DNA of 60,274 nt. Origin: a virus. The DNA lies in IMG/VR virus record IMGVR_UViG_3300027976_000041, positions 1 through 60,274 of that record; one strand, 5' to 3'. The notes beneath the pieces were generated by a model. It was not told the origin of the DNA, searched no databases, and saw only the letters and a program-made list of their open reading frames with translations. The translations under genes were made by a program, and so were the position numbers. Positions 18,033 to 27,179 of this stretch are shown here, piece after piece; within the stretch, counting starts at the first letter, position 1, and each line of letters opens with the position of its first letter.

Positions 18033-20457
18033 ACAGCAATACAAATGCGCCACGAGTATGCGTTTTATCGTTACGCATCGTAAAATGCGCCATTTTGTTG
18101 TCCCTTTGTTTGTATGAAATATGAATCCATATTGTGGGCCCTCTATACTCTAGAATAATCTGATTATATGCGGGCAATAATTTTTGGATTGCTATACAAG
18201 CATCAAAAGTCTCTTTCTCATCGAATAGATTAAACACTATGTCAACAGCGGATCCCGTCAAATGGTCTGATGATATAGAGCCTTTAATGGCTTTATTCCT
18301 AGCTTCTGAGCGCCAAGTATTGGTGATAATCATGTTTGGATATACACGTTTGATAGGATCGATAACATTTATAGTCAACTGTTTTAGATTACAAACGATT
18401 TGTTGTGCAGATAGGCCAGAGTTTATGCCCCTTGGGATCTCAGGCTTACTTCCCGTAATAATTTGACCCAATGTCCAATTATCGGTTAACTTATACGCCA
18501 TCGTAAAATTGTGCTCCTGCATAATAGCATCACAGGACGATGGATCGATCGGTGGCGACACCTTTGGTGGTATTTTAACCTCAGCCTTTTTTATAACTTC
18601 GGGCACCAGCATATCTGGATCAATATTACCTTCTCTTATATGCAACTGTATAAATTCCGTTGGATCACCATCCTCGGGAGTATCATAGGCATATTGAAGC
18701 ACATCTTGCCGATTTGGAGTAATTAACTTAGATAGATTTGGATCGCCCCGTGCGCCACCCTTTGATTTTAACACCGACCCGCCTTTGCCTGAGTTTAAAT
18801 GGATATTCGGGCCGTCACCGGATATTTCGACTCCCGCGGCCAATCGGATAGATCCTCCCGCCCCAATACCAATATTACCGCCGACCTTTAGATCAAAGTT
18901 CCCGAGAATATCAAATGTGGCATTATTTTCTACTCGAACATTAGCATTACCTTGCACAGTTATATTGCAGTTACCTCGAATAAGAATATTGCCATTTCGT
19001 TCCATAATAGAAAAATTATCGCCAATGATTCGGTTAACCTGGGTTCCATTGACATCAATCTCAGTATAGGTTCCCGCCTTATGATATAAATGTATACGCT
19101 CAGATCCCTCGGTATCATCAAATTCTTGAATATGGCCCGACTCACTTGAGTATACATTGTTATATGGATACGATGCATTGTAGGGTATAGCGGGTTGATC
19201 CCATGTGGACCCCGTGGCAGTAATAATGCCCGTGGCGCGGCCAGCCTCTTTCTTAACTACTATGGTGCCACCAAGATTCTCATGTCTTGCGAGTCTATTT
19301 GTATCGGGTTCATTTAGAAATTTTGGATATTTCTTTTTGGGGTCCGCAAAACCCGTCTCGGATAGCTGTTTGGGTGTATCGTTTGGGGTCGTACTCGGGA
19401 CACTTGGTATTCTAGATCTTATAACAACTGGATTTTGTGTCGCATCTGGTCTCGTTGGTGATTTCGCATCAGGTAATACTGGGGTAGTGGTTCCATCGTC
19501 GTTTGGAATGCCATTCTTCAGAAAGAGAGTCTTTTCTCGATCTCGTCTCGCGGATAAAACCCCCCCCTTCGTTGCAGAAATTGGAATAAACGCCGATGCC
19601 GCGTCATACTTGCCACTATTCAGAGCGGGTAGAATACTAGTATGCGAAAATCCGTCCGGCCCCATATTATAGATCATCGATACACAAGCATCAAACATCG
19701 ACTGTGTAACAGGTACTTTAATCAAGCTCCGAGCGGCTTTTTCGTATATACCCTTTAACGTTAAGACAAAAAGTTCATCACATTCGCGTTTAGTCAAGAC
19801 TGTATTAGCTAATACTTTGCTTTTGTCCTTTAGAAAAGTGCTACCCCAGCCTATTGTCCAAACCTTGGCGGTATCTTGATAAGCATGGATCAAAGTATCG
19901 TCTGGTAACGTAGACTTACCCACCACATTCTTGCCTTTGACAGTAGACGATAGCCCCTCTTCGCCGTGAAGGAATGTGATACCCGCCGGTGAGGTAACCA
20001 TGGCGGATGGTACCTTGACCTCTATGGGAATCTTGGCTATCGTAACTGGGCCTTCTACAGGCGCGTCGGCTCCCGACCTAATCGGATTACCCGACGAGTC
20101 ACGCCATATTATACCATCGGATGAGACAACAACATTATTAGTTTGTGGCGCCGCCGCGGTGCGAACACCATCATCACTTGGTATACCCGGCAACGTGCCT
20201 ATAATAATCGGTGATTGTTTGTCCTCATCCGAAAAGACAAGCATACACCAAGTCCCCTCAAGTATTCCCGTGGGTGAATGTCCGATACCAGAGTTAGCCG
20301 CACTGTTCGTAGGCTGCATAACTTGAGCCCACGGTAGATCCGACGTTGGCAGTTCAATTTTATTCTCAGAGTGGATTCCTGAGATACGGACACGCACGCG
20401 CCCCAACCGCAGGGGGTCATTAATGCGATCCTCACAGACGCCGTAGTAAATATTCAT
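18028..20457 (-). CDS. gp5: baseplate hub/tail needle: gp5-like lysozyme with C-terminal M15 peptidase domain
   Basis: 809 residues from the ATG at 20455-20457, which overlaps the upstream stop as ATGA. Order of parts: OB-fold hub domain (about 1-100, GVCEDRINDPLRLGRVRVRI); T4-type lysozyme (about 158-316) with Glu in LHGEEGL, Asp and Thr in YQDTAKVWTIGWG at the T4 D20-T26 spacing; a beta-helix needle (about 400-560, RIIGDNFSIMERNGNI and following); then a C-terminal domain (about 640-809). That domain has SDHLTGSAVDI (His 732, Asp 739) and WIHISY (His 779), the zinc ligands of M15 D-Ala-D-Ala peptidases. T4 gp5 (575) lacks the M15 part. It probably punctures and digests peptidoglycan at injection. 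Confidence 0.92.
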   Translation of the reverse strand: MNIYYGVCEDRINDPLRLGRVRVRISGIHSENKIELPTSDLPWAQVMQPTNSAANSGIGHSPTGILEGTWCMLVFSDEDKQSPIIIGTLPGIPSDDGVRTAAAPQTNNVVVSSDGIIWRDSSGNPIRSGADAPVEGPVTIAKIPIEVKVPSAMVTSPAGITFLHGEEGLSSTVKGKNVVGKSTLPDDTLIHAYQDTAKVWTIGWGSTFLKDKSKVLANTVLTKRECDELFVLTLKGIYEKAARSLIKVPVTQSMFDACVSMIYNMGPDGFSHTSILPALNSGKYDAASAFIPISATKGGVLSARRDREKTLFLKNGIPNDDGTTTPVLPDAKSPTRPDATQNPVVIRSRIPSVPSTTPNDTPKQLSETGFADPKKKYPKFLNEPDTNRLARHENLGGTIVVKKEAGRATGIITATGSTWDQPAIPYNASYPYNNVYSSESGHIQEFDDTEGSERIHLYHKAGTYTEIDVNGTQVNRIIGDNFSIMERNGNILIRGNCNITVQGNANVRVENNATFDILGNFDLKVGGNIGIGAGGSIRLAAGVEISGDGPNIHLNSGKGGSVLKSKGGARGDPNLSKLITPNRQDVLQYAYDTPEDGDPTEFIQLHIREGNIDPDMLVPEVIKKAEVKIPPKVSPPIDPSSCDAIMQEHNFTMAYKLTDNWTLGQIITGSKPEIPRGINSGLSAQQIVCNLKQLTINVIDPIKRVYPNMIITNTWRSEARNKAIKGSISSDHLTGSAVDIVFNLFDEKETFDACIAIQKLLPAYNQIILEYRGPTIWIHISYKQRDNKMAHFTMRNDKTHTRGAFVLLL

Positions 20458-21707
20458 TGGAGTGTAGATTCCTTGCTTAATTCCATTGTGCATTTATATC
20501 CGTCACGAAGTATGTGGTGCGCAATCGCGGTGATCAGATAATTACCCGAATGTACTTTATCGATAATAGCTGTATCTCCTTTAGTTATCTGTCGAAGTTG
20601 ATTTAGATTCAAATGAACCTTTCGTCCCACTGTATAGGCCGTATGTCCATAAACGTCGATTTCCACCTTCGAGGCTTGAAGTCTTCGTAATATACTCGTC
20701 CGTTTTTGGATCCGGGCATAATTGGAATACTCACCGATTTCAAAATTACCATAAGAACGGTTCATACTACTAATCACAGGGTTCAACACCTTCACAATAC
20801 TTTCGGGATATAAATGATTGGGATTCATTACTGATGGGATATCGGCTGCAGAATAGGTTCCCCACCGAAACTTCTTGGTAATAGGATCGTTACTATATAG
20901 TTTCGAAATCAACGAACCATCTAGATAATCCTTCGCAAAATCATAAGTTAGATCGATTCGAAGGCCAAGAATACTTCTGTATTCTAAGCCCATATCTCGA
21001 GTAACATTGCCCGCGTTCGCCGTTGGCGCGCCGCCTATAATTCCCGAATAGTCTGAGGCCACGAACTTCTGTAAAACCTCGGTCTTCATAAGTTTCGACA
21101 CCGATTTAAAATTAAAGCCGTCCCGATTCTCATAGAAAAGAAATGATGCATCTGAATCGGCCCCATAACTATGATCAATGATATAAGAGAAATTCTTCGA
21201 TGGATTCCAAAAGTTTGATACATAGATCAGCTTATTACCAGATTCATCGGAATTAATCTTCTTGGTCGTCTTCAGATAATCAGTCGCAATCTTTGTGATG
21301 ATATCAACACATGAGCCCTCGAATTTCCGTGATATAGATGAGTTAATATCATGAAGAAACTCGGTCGATGCAAAATACAAAGTATACGTCTGGGCCCTGT
21401 CTCCCGTAGCAGCCTGATCTGAGATTTTATACACTACGAATAACGAATCAATAGTGAAGGACTTATCAAGTTCGGGTTGTTCTATCTTTAGTTTTAGAAG
21501 TGATGGGCCGAAGCGACCATCTTGATTAAGAAAGTCAAGAGTATCACTTAACTTCAGCTTCCCCGTGATAAATGGAGAAAATAGATCCTCAAAGATAGTG
21601 ACCGACTCAACGATAGAAAGAATATTGGTGGAATCGCCGGTACCCTGTTTTATAAGTGAACACTCTGTAATCTTTATCGATCCCGGTTGGACTTTAAGAT
21701 CAGGCAT
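20454..21707 (-). CDS. baseplate hub protein, gp27-like
   Basis: 417 residues, close to T4 gp27 (391). The start overlaps gp53 as TAATG and the end overlaps the gp5-type gene as ATGA, so the hub pair gp27-gp5 is coupled. The opening IKITECSLIKQG, then ESVTIFEDLFSPFITGKLKL, then FIIDHSYGADSDASFLFYEN is typical of hub proteins of the gp27/gpD fold. The C terminus (VHSGNYLITAIAHHIL) is the usual beta domain. It forms the cylinder that carries the lysozyme needle. The gp27 assignment rests on fold-like motifs and gene order. Confidence 0.8.
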   Translation of the reverse strand: MPDLKVQPGSIKITECSLIKQGTGDSTNILSIVESVTIFEDLFSPFITGKLKLSDTLDFLNQDGRFGPSLLKLKIEQPELDKSFTIDSLFVVYKISDQAATGDRAQTYTLYFASTEFLHDINSSISRKFEGSCVDIITKIATDYLKTTKKINSDESGNKLIYVSNFWNPSKNFSYIIDHSYGADSDASFLFYENRDGFNFKSVSKLMKTEVLQKFVASDYSGIIGGAPTANAGNVTRDMGLEYRSILGLRIDLTYDFAKDYLDGSLISKLYSNDPITKKFRWGTYSAADIPSVMNPNHLYPESIVKVLNPVISSMNRSYGNFEIGEYSNYARIQKRTSILRRLQASKVEIDVYGHTAYTVGRKVHLNLNQLRQITKGDTAIIDKVHSGNYLITAIAHHILRDGYKCTMELSKESTLQ

Positions 21708-22657
21708 TAGAAGCTTTCAGAGGTAATGGCGGCCTTAAGATCAGAGAGAATACGTGGTATTAGCTTGGGGTGAATAAGACGTATTCTCCGTTTGCTTTCA
21801 TTAATTTTAAATTCGTGATCATAATTGGAAATTGCGATAGCCAATGGATTAACTTGATAACTAATATCAACCCAAGGCGTATCAATAGTGGGATTTCCAA
21901 AGATAGTATTACTAACTTCTAGTACGCCCGGGACGATATTGCCCGAACCATCTTCAAAATGGAGATTACCCCAGATTAAATGTTGTGTATTTCTTTTAGA
22001 AATAGGAGTAACACCCTGAGTTATAGTAATTGTGGGAACCAGGCCCGTGCCCGTTGTATACGCTACTAAATCAAGTACGGGAACAGACGGGGAAGTACTG
22101 ACGAAGACTATCGTGGCGGGTTCATCGGGGGTGTCATTAAGCAAAGTATAATCCACAAGAGTACCCGACAAACTAAGACCGGCGACGATTGATCCAAGAA
22201 ACACAGATGCACTTTGTGCGCCCGTAAAGATTGCAGATCCATCTGATGTCACGGTCAGACCCGCTATAGACACAGTGCCCGGATTCGCGAACGAAAACCC
22301 ATGGAGGAGAACTTTCGCCGTTTCGTCGATACCAACGATAGCCGGAATCGACGCATATTTCTTTTCAATATACTTTTCAAGTACAGTATTGCTCATCGGA
22401 AAATCATTAATATTCGAGAACTTGTCGTTCGTAAGCATGATGACCCAATTGAGATTTGGATCGCCATAGATTTTGTCGGCAATTCTCTCGGGGGTATCGC
22501 CATCAATAATGTCGTAGTCTTCGTATAAAGTAATATTGGAGAGCACCTGTTTCTTTATCCGAATATTCATCGTGATGTCGTTAACGACGCGCAGCTCATT
22601 TTTCCCATTAATATTGTAAAGATAGGTTATTAGGGGGAAATCTTGAAAGAAACTCAT
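21707..22657 (-). CDS. gp53: baseplate wedge protein gp53
   Basis: 316 residues. The N-terminal third (VNDITMNIRIKKQVLSNI, YEDYDIIDGDTPERIADKIY, NLNWVIMLTNDKFSNINDFP) is the conserved gp53/LysM-like wedge domain; T4 gp53 is 196 residues. A beta-rich insert of about 100 residues (110-220) separates it from a conserved C terminus (ISNYDHEFKINESKRRIRLI). A strong GGAGG site lies inside the gp48 stop region just upstream. gp53 joins neighbouring wedges into the six-fold baseplate. Confidence 0.9.
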   Translation of the reverse strand: MSFFQDFPLITYLYNINGKNELRVVNDITMNIRIKKQVLSNITLYEDYDIIDGDTPERIADKIYGDPNLNWVIMLTNDKFSNINDFPMSNTVLEKYIEKKYASIPAIVGIDETAKVLLHGFSFANPGTVSIAGLTVTSDGSAIFTGAQSASVFLGSIVAGLSLSGTLVDYTLLNDTPDEPATIVFVSTSPSVPVLDLVAYTTGTGLVPTITITQGVTPISKRNTQHLIWGNLHFEDGSGNIVPGVLEVSNTIFGNPTIDTPWVDISYQVNPLAIAISNYDHEFKINESKRRIRLIHPKLIPRILSDLKAAITSESF

Positions 22658-23743
22658 TTATCCTCCTTCAGGTGATGCTAACACATCCGGCACGAAGATA
22701 CCTGATGCATCGTCATCGCCTTTATTAAAATTAGCACCTATAACACCGGTCGCTCCGCCATAGGGCTTAGACTTAACTTCAGGCGCTTTGCCTGGTACCG
22801 TTTCTTTTGTCGCCAGTGACAGTTCGGTGAAGCTCATCGTGAGATCGATCATCGTGGGCATGCCATTGGGAAACGTAGAAAAGATACCATTTGGGCTATA
22901 ATTGATTGAAATGTTAGTGAGTACGCAAGTAAAATTCTTTTCAAGATACTGGTTCTCCTTATCACCGACATAATACTTTATGTTGAAATCCGATGGATAT
23001 AAGAACAGGAATGTCGCGGTATCCTTATACTCGGGAAGCATGTGGTGTTTGAACATTCGAATGATAGATAGTACATTAGCAGCCTCAGCCTCAGACTTGG
23101 GGGCAAAATTGTACAGCATATTAAACGAGCGGAATGTTACCCGTTTGAATAATTGTTCGGCCCTTGTATTGCCTGGCGTAATTCGAGAAGTTGCAGCGGC
23201 AAGATTAGCTGCACCCAACAGATTAGATTTTATTAATGCCAGCCCTGTGCCGTAATAAGCTAAATTGCCCGCAGCATTAAGAACTCCCGACGCGCCGTCA
23301 CCCTTATAGCCAGCGTGTACCGAGGCTATACCTACAGTTGCAAGATTCGCCGGGTTATCTAACTCTTCTTCTCCCCAAACGACAGAAGTATCCTGAGCAA
23401 GAGCGTTTGGCATATATAACACAATCGCCGCGGCTAGTCGTTTCTTGGCTTCTCCGACTATTGGGGTCTTCGTGAGAACAGTTGATAACTTTATTCCAGA
23501 TGAGTTCTTTAGATCAGACTCTGGTATCTTGTGTAGATCATAATTAGGTGAGCCCTTTGGCGCGAAACCCTGGCTAGATTCGTTAACATTAATAAAGAAT
23601 ACAACGCGATTGCCCGAATACTTGTTGGATTTCGTTGCTTCCATCAAATCGAGGGGATATGTCAATTGCGCGATATTATATAGATCGGCGCCTTCGGGGT
23701 CCCCGTCATTATCGACAAATAGTGTTTTTTGGTGGTATGGCAT
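22658..23743 (-). CDS. gp48: baseplate tail-tube cap protein gp48
   Basis: 361 residues, matching T4 gp48 (364). Landmarks: NRVVFFINVNESS, KKRLAAAIVLYMPNAL, SFNMLYNFAPKSEAEA, IIRMFKHHMLPEY, FLFLYPSDFNIKYY, and PNGMPTMIDLTMSFTELSL. The protein caps the hub and, with gp54, nucleates the tail tube. It is the first gene of the minus-strand baseplate operon, with a late promoter 26-33 bases upstream. No ribosome site is visible in the AT-rich leader. Confidence 0.9.
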   Translation of the reverse strand: MPYHQKTLFVDNDGDPEGADLYNIAQLTYPLDLMEATKSNKYSGNRVVFFINVNESSQGFAPKGSPNYDLHKIPESDLKNSSGIKLSTVLTKTPIVGEAKKRLAAAIVLYMPNALAQDTSVVWGEEELDNPANLATVGIASVHAGYKGDGASGVLNAAGNLAYYGTGLALIKSNLLGAANLAAATSRITPGNTRAEQLFKRVTFRSFNMLYNFAPKSEAEAANVLSIIRMFKHHMLPEYKDTATFLFLYPSDFNIKYYVGDKENQYLEKNFTCVLTNISINYSPNGIFSTFPNGMPTMIDLTMSFTELSLATKETVPGKAPEVKSKPYGGATGVIGANFNKGDDDASGIFVPDVLASPEGG

Positions 23744-23750
23744 ATAAATA
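23743..23750 (+). promoter_or_regulatory. T4-type late promoter, plus strand (gp4 operon)
   Basis: Perfect TATAAATA, 30 bases before the gp4 ATG. It overlaps the first codon of gp48 and faces away from its partner at 23769-23776. Confidence 0.75.
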
Positions 23751-23768
23751 ATTAAATTATTGTACTAT

Positions 23769-23776
23769 TATTTATA
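23769..23776 (-). promoter_or_regulatory. T4-type late promoter, minus strand (gp48 operon)
   Basis: Perfect TATAAATA on the minus strand, 26 bases before the gp48 ATG and only 4 bases from the gp4 ATG on the other strand. Together with 23743-23750 it forms a compact back-to-back late promoter pair for two structural operons. Confidence 0.75.
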
Positions 23777-23779
23777 CCG

Positions 23780-24229
23780 ATGCCAAAATATCACAAAGGG
23801 ATTTATACATGCAAGAATCCATTGAAATATGTAGGTGATCCAACAAAGATAGTATTCCGATCGAGTTGGGAGAGAAAGTTCATGATCTGGGCCGATTCTA
23901 ATTCCCAGGTGTTACAGTGGGGTTCAGAGGAACTTGTGATACCTTATATCAGTCCCGTGGATCAAAAGATTCACCGGTATTTTCCCGACTTTATTATGAA
24001 AGTTGCCACGAATACAGGCATCATAAAGAAGTATTTAATCGAAATTAAACCCGAAGCCCAGACGAGGCCCCCTATTCCAAAAAGAAATACAAAACGGTTA
24101 TATGAGGAAACTGCGGCGTATGCTGTTAATACATCTAAGTGGCAGGCGGCAGAGGCCTTTTGTCTAAAGCACGATCTTACCTTCGTGATCATTACGGAAA
24201 AAAGTTTAGGACTCAAGCAAAGTAAATGA
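23780..24229 (+). CDS. gp4: head completion protein gp4
   Basis: 149 residues, exactly in the T4 gp4 range (150). The N terminus KYHKGIYTCKNPLKYVGDP, the FRSSWERKFMIWAD segment, and the nuclease-like core EELVIPY...YFPDF...IEIKP (Glu, Asp, Glu-x-Lys pattern) match the gp4 family, which has a TnsA/restriction-endonuclease-like fold. It acts at the end of head filling. First gene of the plus-strand late block, with no ribosome site visible before the ATG. Confidence 0.93.
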   Translation: MPKYHKGIYTCKNPLKYVGDPTKIVFRSSWERKFMIWADSNSQVLQWGSEELVIPYISPVDQKIHRYFPDFIMKVATNTGIIKKYLIEIKPEAQTRPPIPKRNTKRLYEETAAYAVNTSKWQAAEAFCLKHDLTFVIITEKSLGLKQSK

Positions 24230-24249
24230 CCCCATATTAAATACTAAGT

Positions 24250-24837
24250 ATGAAACAAACTACCCTAGATCTATATCATGTAGAGTTGAAGGACATCCAA
24301 AAGTCCAAGGCCTGGTTCGACGCCAAAATCAAAGCGATGGCAAAGACTCGGGTTACACCTCAGGCGATGTTGGGTAGAGATAGCGGTATGGTTCTCACCA
24401 CGCGTTTGATACCCACGAAGATGTATGCTTTCTCTTATATGCCTTTGGGTAAAGATACGCTCCCATATTATGATACCTTCCCGCTTATTTTCCCTTTAAG
24501 TAGAACACCCGACACCTTCATGGGTCTCAATATGCATTATTTAGATTATCCCCTCCGATTTGCCCTCTTTCGAGCGTTGCTTAAGATTTCGGCTAATTCT
24601 AATATTACCGATGCGTCAAAGATGAGAATATCGTGGGCACAAATCTCTGGCTTGGCTTCGACACCTCAAGCCCAGGCCTGTATCAAGCAATATAGATATG
24701 ATCACGTCAAGTCGGTGTTCCTCGAAATTATGCCGACAGACTGGGCGACCGCTATGATGCTGCCAACCCATAGGTTCGTTGGTGCATCCCCTCAAGCAAT
24801 CTGGCAAGAATCCACTAAAATAGGTAGAAATTGGTAA
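24250..24837 (+). CDS. conserved T4-like phage protein, probably virion assembly
   Basis: 195 residues. The segment LIPTKMYAFSYMPLGKDTLP, then YYDTFPLIFPL and LGLNMHYLDYPLRFALF, plus AMMLPTHRFVGAS near the end, is a pattern I recognise from T4-like phages close to gp4/gp53, but I cannot name its T4 counterpart. It lies between gp4 and gp54. The TAA overlaps the next ATG (TAATG). No catalytic motif seen. Confidence 0.7.
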   Translation: MKQTTLDLYHVELKDIQKSKAWFDAKIKAMAKTRVTPQAMLGRDSGMVLTTRLIPTKMYAFSYMPLGKDTLPYYDTFPLIFPLSRTPDTFMGLNMHYLDYPLRFALFRALLKISANSNITDASKMRISWAQISGLASTPQAQACIKQYRYDHVKSVFLEIMPTDWATAMMLPTHRFVGASPQAIWQESTKIGRNW

Positions 24838-26093
24838 TGAATCCACACACCCTCAACGACTTTATTACCCACATCAAGAGTGTTGGGCTACCATTAGCAG
24901 CCTATTATTTTGTGCTTATGCCCTCATTACCAACTAAGGGTGGGCCTGTTACCGAGAACCCACGAACTATCGCCTTACTGTGCGATTCTGTTAATATGCC
25001 TGGCGTAAATATTATGTCGGCCGAAGTACGGGTTTTTGGTGAGGTTACAGATGTTCCTTTCGGGATTACTTATCCACCTTTGCAAATGGAATTTATTCTT
25101 GACCATAACTTCTCGGCTCGTAACTATTTTGAGGATTGGTCTCAGCTGGTTATGAATCGGGCTACACGCGCTATTGGATATTATGAAGACTATATCCGTC
25201 AAATCGACGTCATAGCGGCCGATAAGAATGGCGAAATTATTTTCGGCGTTCGGTTATTTGAGACGTGGCCTAAGACGATATCTGACACAATATTATCTTC
25301 AGGCGCAAGAGATATTATCCGACTTCAGGTTTCGTTGGCCTACAAGTACTGGAAACGCCTTGATCCGACAAACGAGTTTACAACAACAACAGACTATGGT
25401 ACTAAATCCGTGTTCGAAGAACTTGGAAAATCTAAGATATTCAAAGAAACATTGGCCAATTCTAATATGGCTGTAAATTTACCAAATGAATTGCAAACCG
25501 GTGTCGGTGCGGAAGCATTAACTCAATATGGCCCCTCGACCGCTGCAGACTTTGTTCGTTCTGGCAATGCCTGTTCTGCAGTACTTAATACGTCGAATAT
25601 AATTGCAACATCAGTTTCTACCGGATCACCGGTAGCAGGATTTAGTTCTACGCTGGGTGGCTTATTTGGTTCCACAGGGGCGCAAATGGGATCATTTGCT
25701 AATGCTATAGGCCAACTCGGAACCGCAGTTAATACTATTGCTGGCCCTATCTCTGCTGCTACAAATGCTCTCGTTGGAGTCTCTGGGACTTTGGGCTCTA
25801 TCGACGCGTTATTATCGTCGGTCGGTATAAACTCAGGTCTTGGAAATATTGCAAATGGTCTAACCCAATCCGCGGGCAAACTTGCGGTAGTCTCTCAGTT
25901 AAATAATATACCTGGATCCTTAACCTCAATTGGTGCCAATATGGGCGCCGCTGGTGGTGCAATCTCTGAGGCGACACGTCAGATCTCAGGCCTACCTGGT
26001 GCTACATCTTCCGTTACAGGCGCCTTAAGTAATATTGGGGCTTTATTTGGTACCAAGGGATCTACACTTGGCAATCTCGGGAATACATTTTGA
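24837..26093 (+). CDS. gp54: baseplate tail-tube initiator gp54
   Basis: 418 residues from the ATG at 24837, overlapping the upstream TAA. Residues 15-190 carry the gp54/tube-like domain: YYFVLMPSLP, LLCDSVNMPGVNI, YPPLQMEFILDHN, WSQLVMNRATR, FGVRLFETWPKTISD, and LQVSLAYKYW. T4 gp54 is 320 residues. The extra C-terminal 200 residues here are Gly/Ala/Ser-rich, low-complexity and weakly hydrophobic. gp54 sits on gp48 and starts tube polymerisation. Confidence 0.87.
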   Translation: MNPHTLNDFITHIKSVGLPLAAYYFVLMPSLPTKGGPVTENPRTIALLCDSVNMPGVNIMSAEVRVFGEVTDVPFGITYPPLQMEFILDHNFSARNYFEDWSQLVMNRATRAIGYYEDYIRQIDVIAADKNGEIIFGVRLFETWPKTISDTILSSGARDIIRLQVSLAYKYWKRLDPTNEFTTTTDYGTKSVFEELGKSKIFKETLANSNMAVNLPNELQTGVGAEALTQYGPSTAADFVRSGNACSAVLNTSNIIATSVSTGSPVAGFSSTLGGLFGSTGAQMGSFANAIGQLGTAVNTIAGPISAATNALVGVSGTLGSIDALLSSVGINSGLGNIANGLTQSAGKLAVVSQLNNIPGSLTSIGANMGAAGGAISEATRQISGLPGATSSVTGALSNIGALFGTKGSTLGNLGNTF

Positions 26094-26479
26094 ACGATTT
26101 ATCAACTACATTTGATGTGCTGCCACTACCTCTAGTGGCTGTACCTACAGTAGAATTTCCCGTAAGTAGTATTAGTGAGGATGCTGATGTTGCTCGAGAT
26201 AATCTGAAGAACCTTATTGATACCGCAACAGAAGCCCTTAACGGTATGCTTAATGTGGCAACACAGACTGAAGATCCAAAGGCATATACAGTCGTAGCCG
26301 ATCTTATTAGAGTGGCCGCAGAGTTAAATGCAAGAGTTATGGATACCCATGCAGTAGCAGCACGAGTAAATAATATGGTAACCTCGGCAGTAACATCTGC
26401 GACCCAACACAATCGCACAACGAACAACATTGTATTTTCAGGAACTTCGGCTGAATTAGCTTTATTATTGAAAGAATGA
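26090..26479 (+). CDS. gp16: terminase small subunit, gp16-like
   Basis: 129 residues. The core from DADVARDNLKNLIDTATEAL through DPKAYTVVADLIRVAAELNA to DTHAVAARVN has the helical pattern of T4-type small terminases (about 165 residues in T4). It regulates cutting and packaging of concatemeric DNA with the large subunit, which is not in this window. The only upstream start is a TTG at 26090 that overlaps the gp54 TGA. The next Met is deep inside the helical domain. Confidence 0.85.
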   Translation: MNDLSTTFDVLPLPLVAVPTVEFPVSSISEDADVARDNLKNLIDTATEALNGMLNVATQTEDPKAYTVVADLIRVAAELNARVMDTHAVAARVNNMVTSAVTSATQHNRTTNNIVFSGTSAELALLLKE

Positions 26480-27177
26480 TCATGAACCTTTCCACTCTAA
26501 ACCCAACGCCAATTTATACTACGACCTTGCCATCAACGGGCAAATCTGTACAGTATCGCCCATTCTTCGTCAAAGAGGAACGCGCACTTCTTTCAGCCTA
26601 TGAGTCAGACGATGTTGTCACGATGCTCGCTACACTTAATGCGGTGGTAAATTCTTGTATGATCGTTCCAATGCAAATGGCTATCTTCGATGTTGAATAT
26701 ATGTTTCTTCAGATTCGTGCTAAGTCGGTAGAAGAATTCTCTCATCTAGTTATGGAGTGTGGTGGGTGTAGCGTAGAAACTCAAATCGCCGTAGATCTTC
26801 GGAACGCCATAGTAGAAGGGCTGAACGTTGATAAGACTATAGTTTTATCGCCGGTGTTATCAATCAAGATGAAATATCCATCACTTACTGATGTTATCGA
26901 AATCTATAATGGCACTGATAATAGTAAGGTACTCGGCCACGCTATCGTGGCATCTATAGACACTATTTTCACTAAGGATGAATCGCTGAAGATCGTTGAT
27001 GAACCTATCGAGACGGTGAATGATTTTATTGATACTTTAACGGGTAAGCAGTTTGCCAAACTTGAGACATTTATCCATTCTATACCAACCGTTTCATTGA
27101 ATGCCGATTGGACTTGCCCAAAATGCAAGCATAAGAATATACACACTTTAAGAGGCGTCAATAATTGCTTTGAGTAA
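26476..27177 (+). CDS. gp26: baseplate hub protein, gp26/T4 base plate family
   Basis: 233 residues; T4 gp26 has 208. The opening PSTGKSVQYRPFFVKEERAL, then YESDDVVTMLATLNAVVNSC, DVEYMFLQIRAKSVEEF and a C-terminal zinc-ribbon-like CPKCKHKN are characteristic. A second Cys pair, CGGC, occurs near residue 95. The start overlaps the small terminase stop as ATGA. Role: central hub or hub assembly. Confidence 0.87.
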   Translation: MIMNLSTLNPTPIYTTTLPSTGKSVQYRPFFVKEERALLSAYESDDVVTMLATLNAVVNSCMIVPMQMAIFDVEYMFLQIRAKSVEEFSHLVMECGGCSVETQIAVDLRNAIVEGLNVDKTIVLSPVLSIKMKYPSLTDVIEIYNGTDNSKVLGHAIVASIDTIFTKDESLKIVDEPIETVNDFIDTLTGKQFAKLETFIHSIPTVSLNADWTCPKCKHKNIHTLRGVNNCFE

Positions 27178-27179
27178 AT

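Noticed and set aside
25523-26430. Minus-strand frames over gp54 and the small terminase
   Set aside because: Composition mirrors the Gly/Ala-rich gp54 tail and the terminase helices; the plus-strand genes overlap by ATGA-type junctions and match known families.
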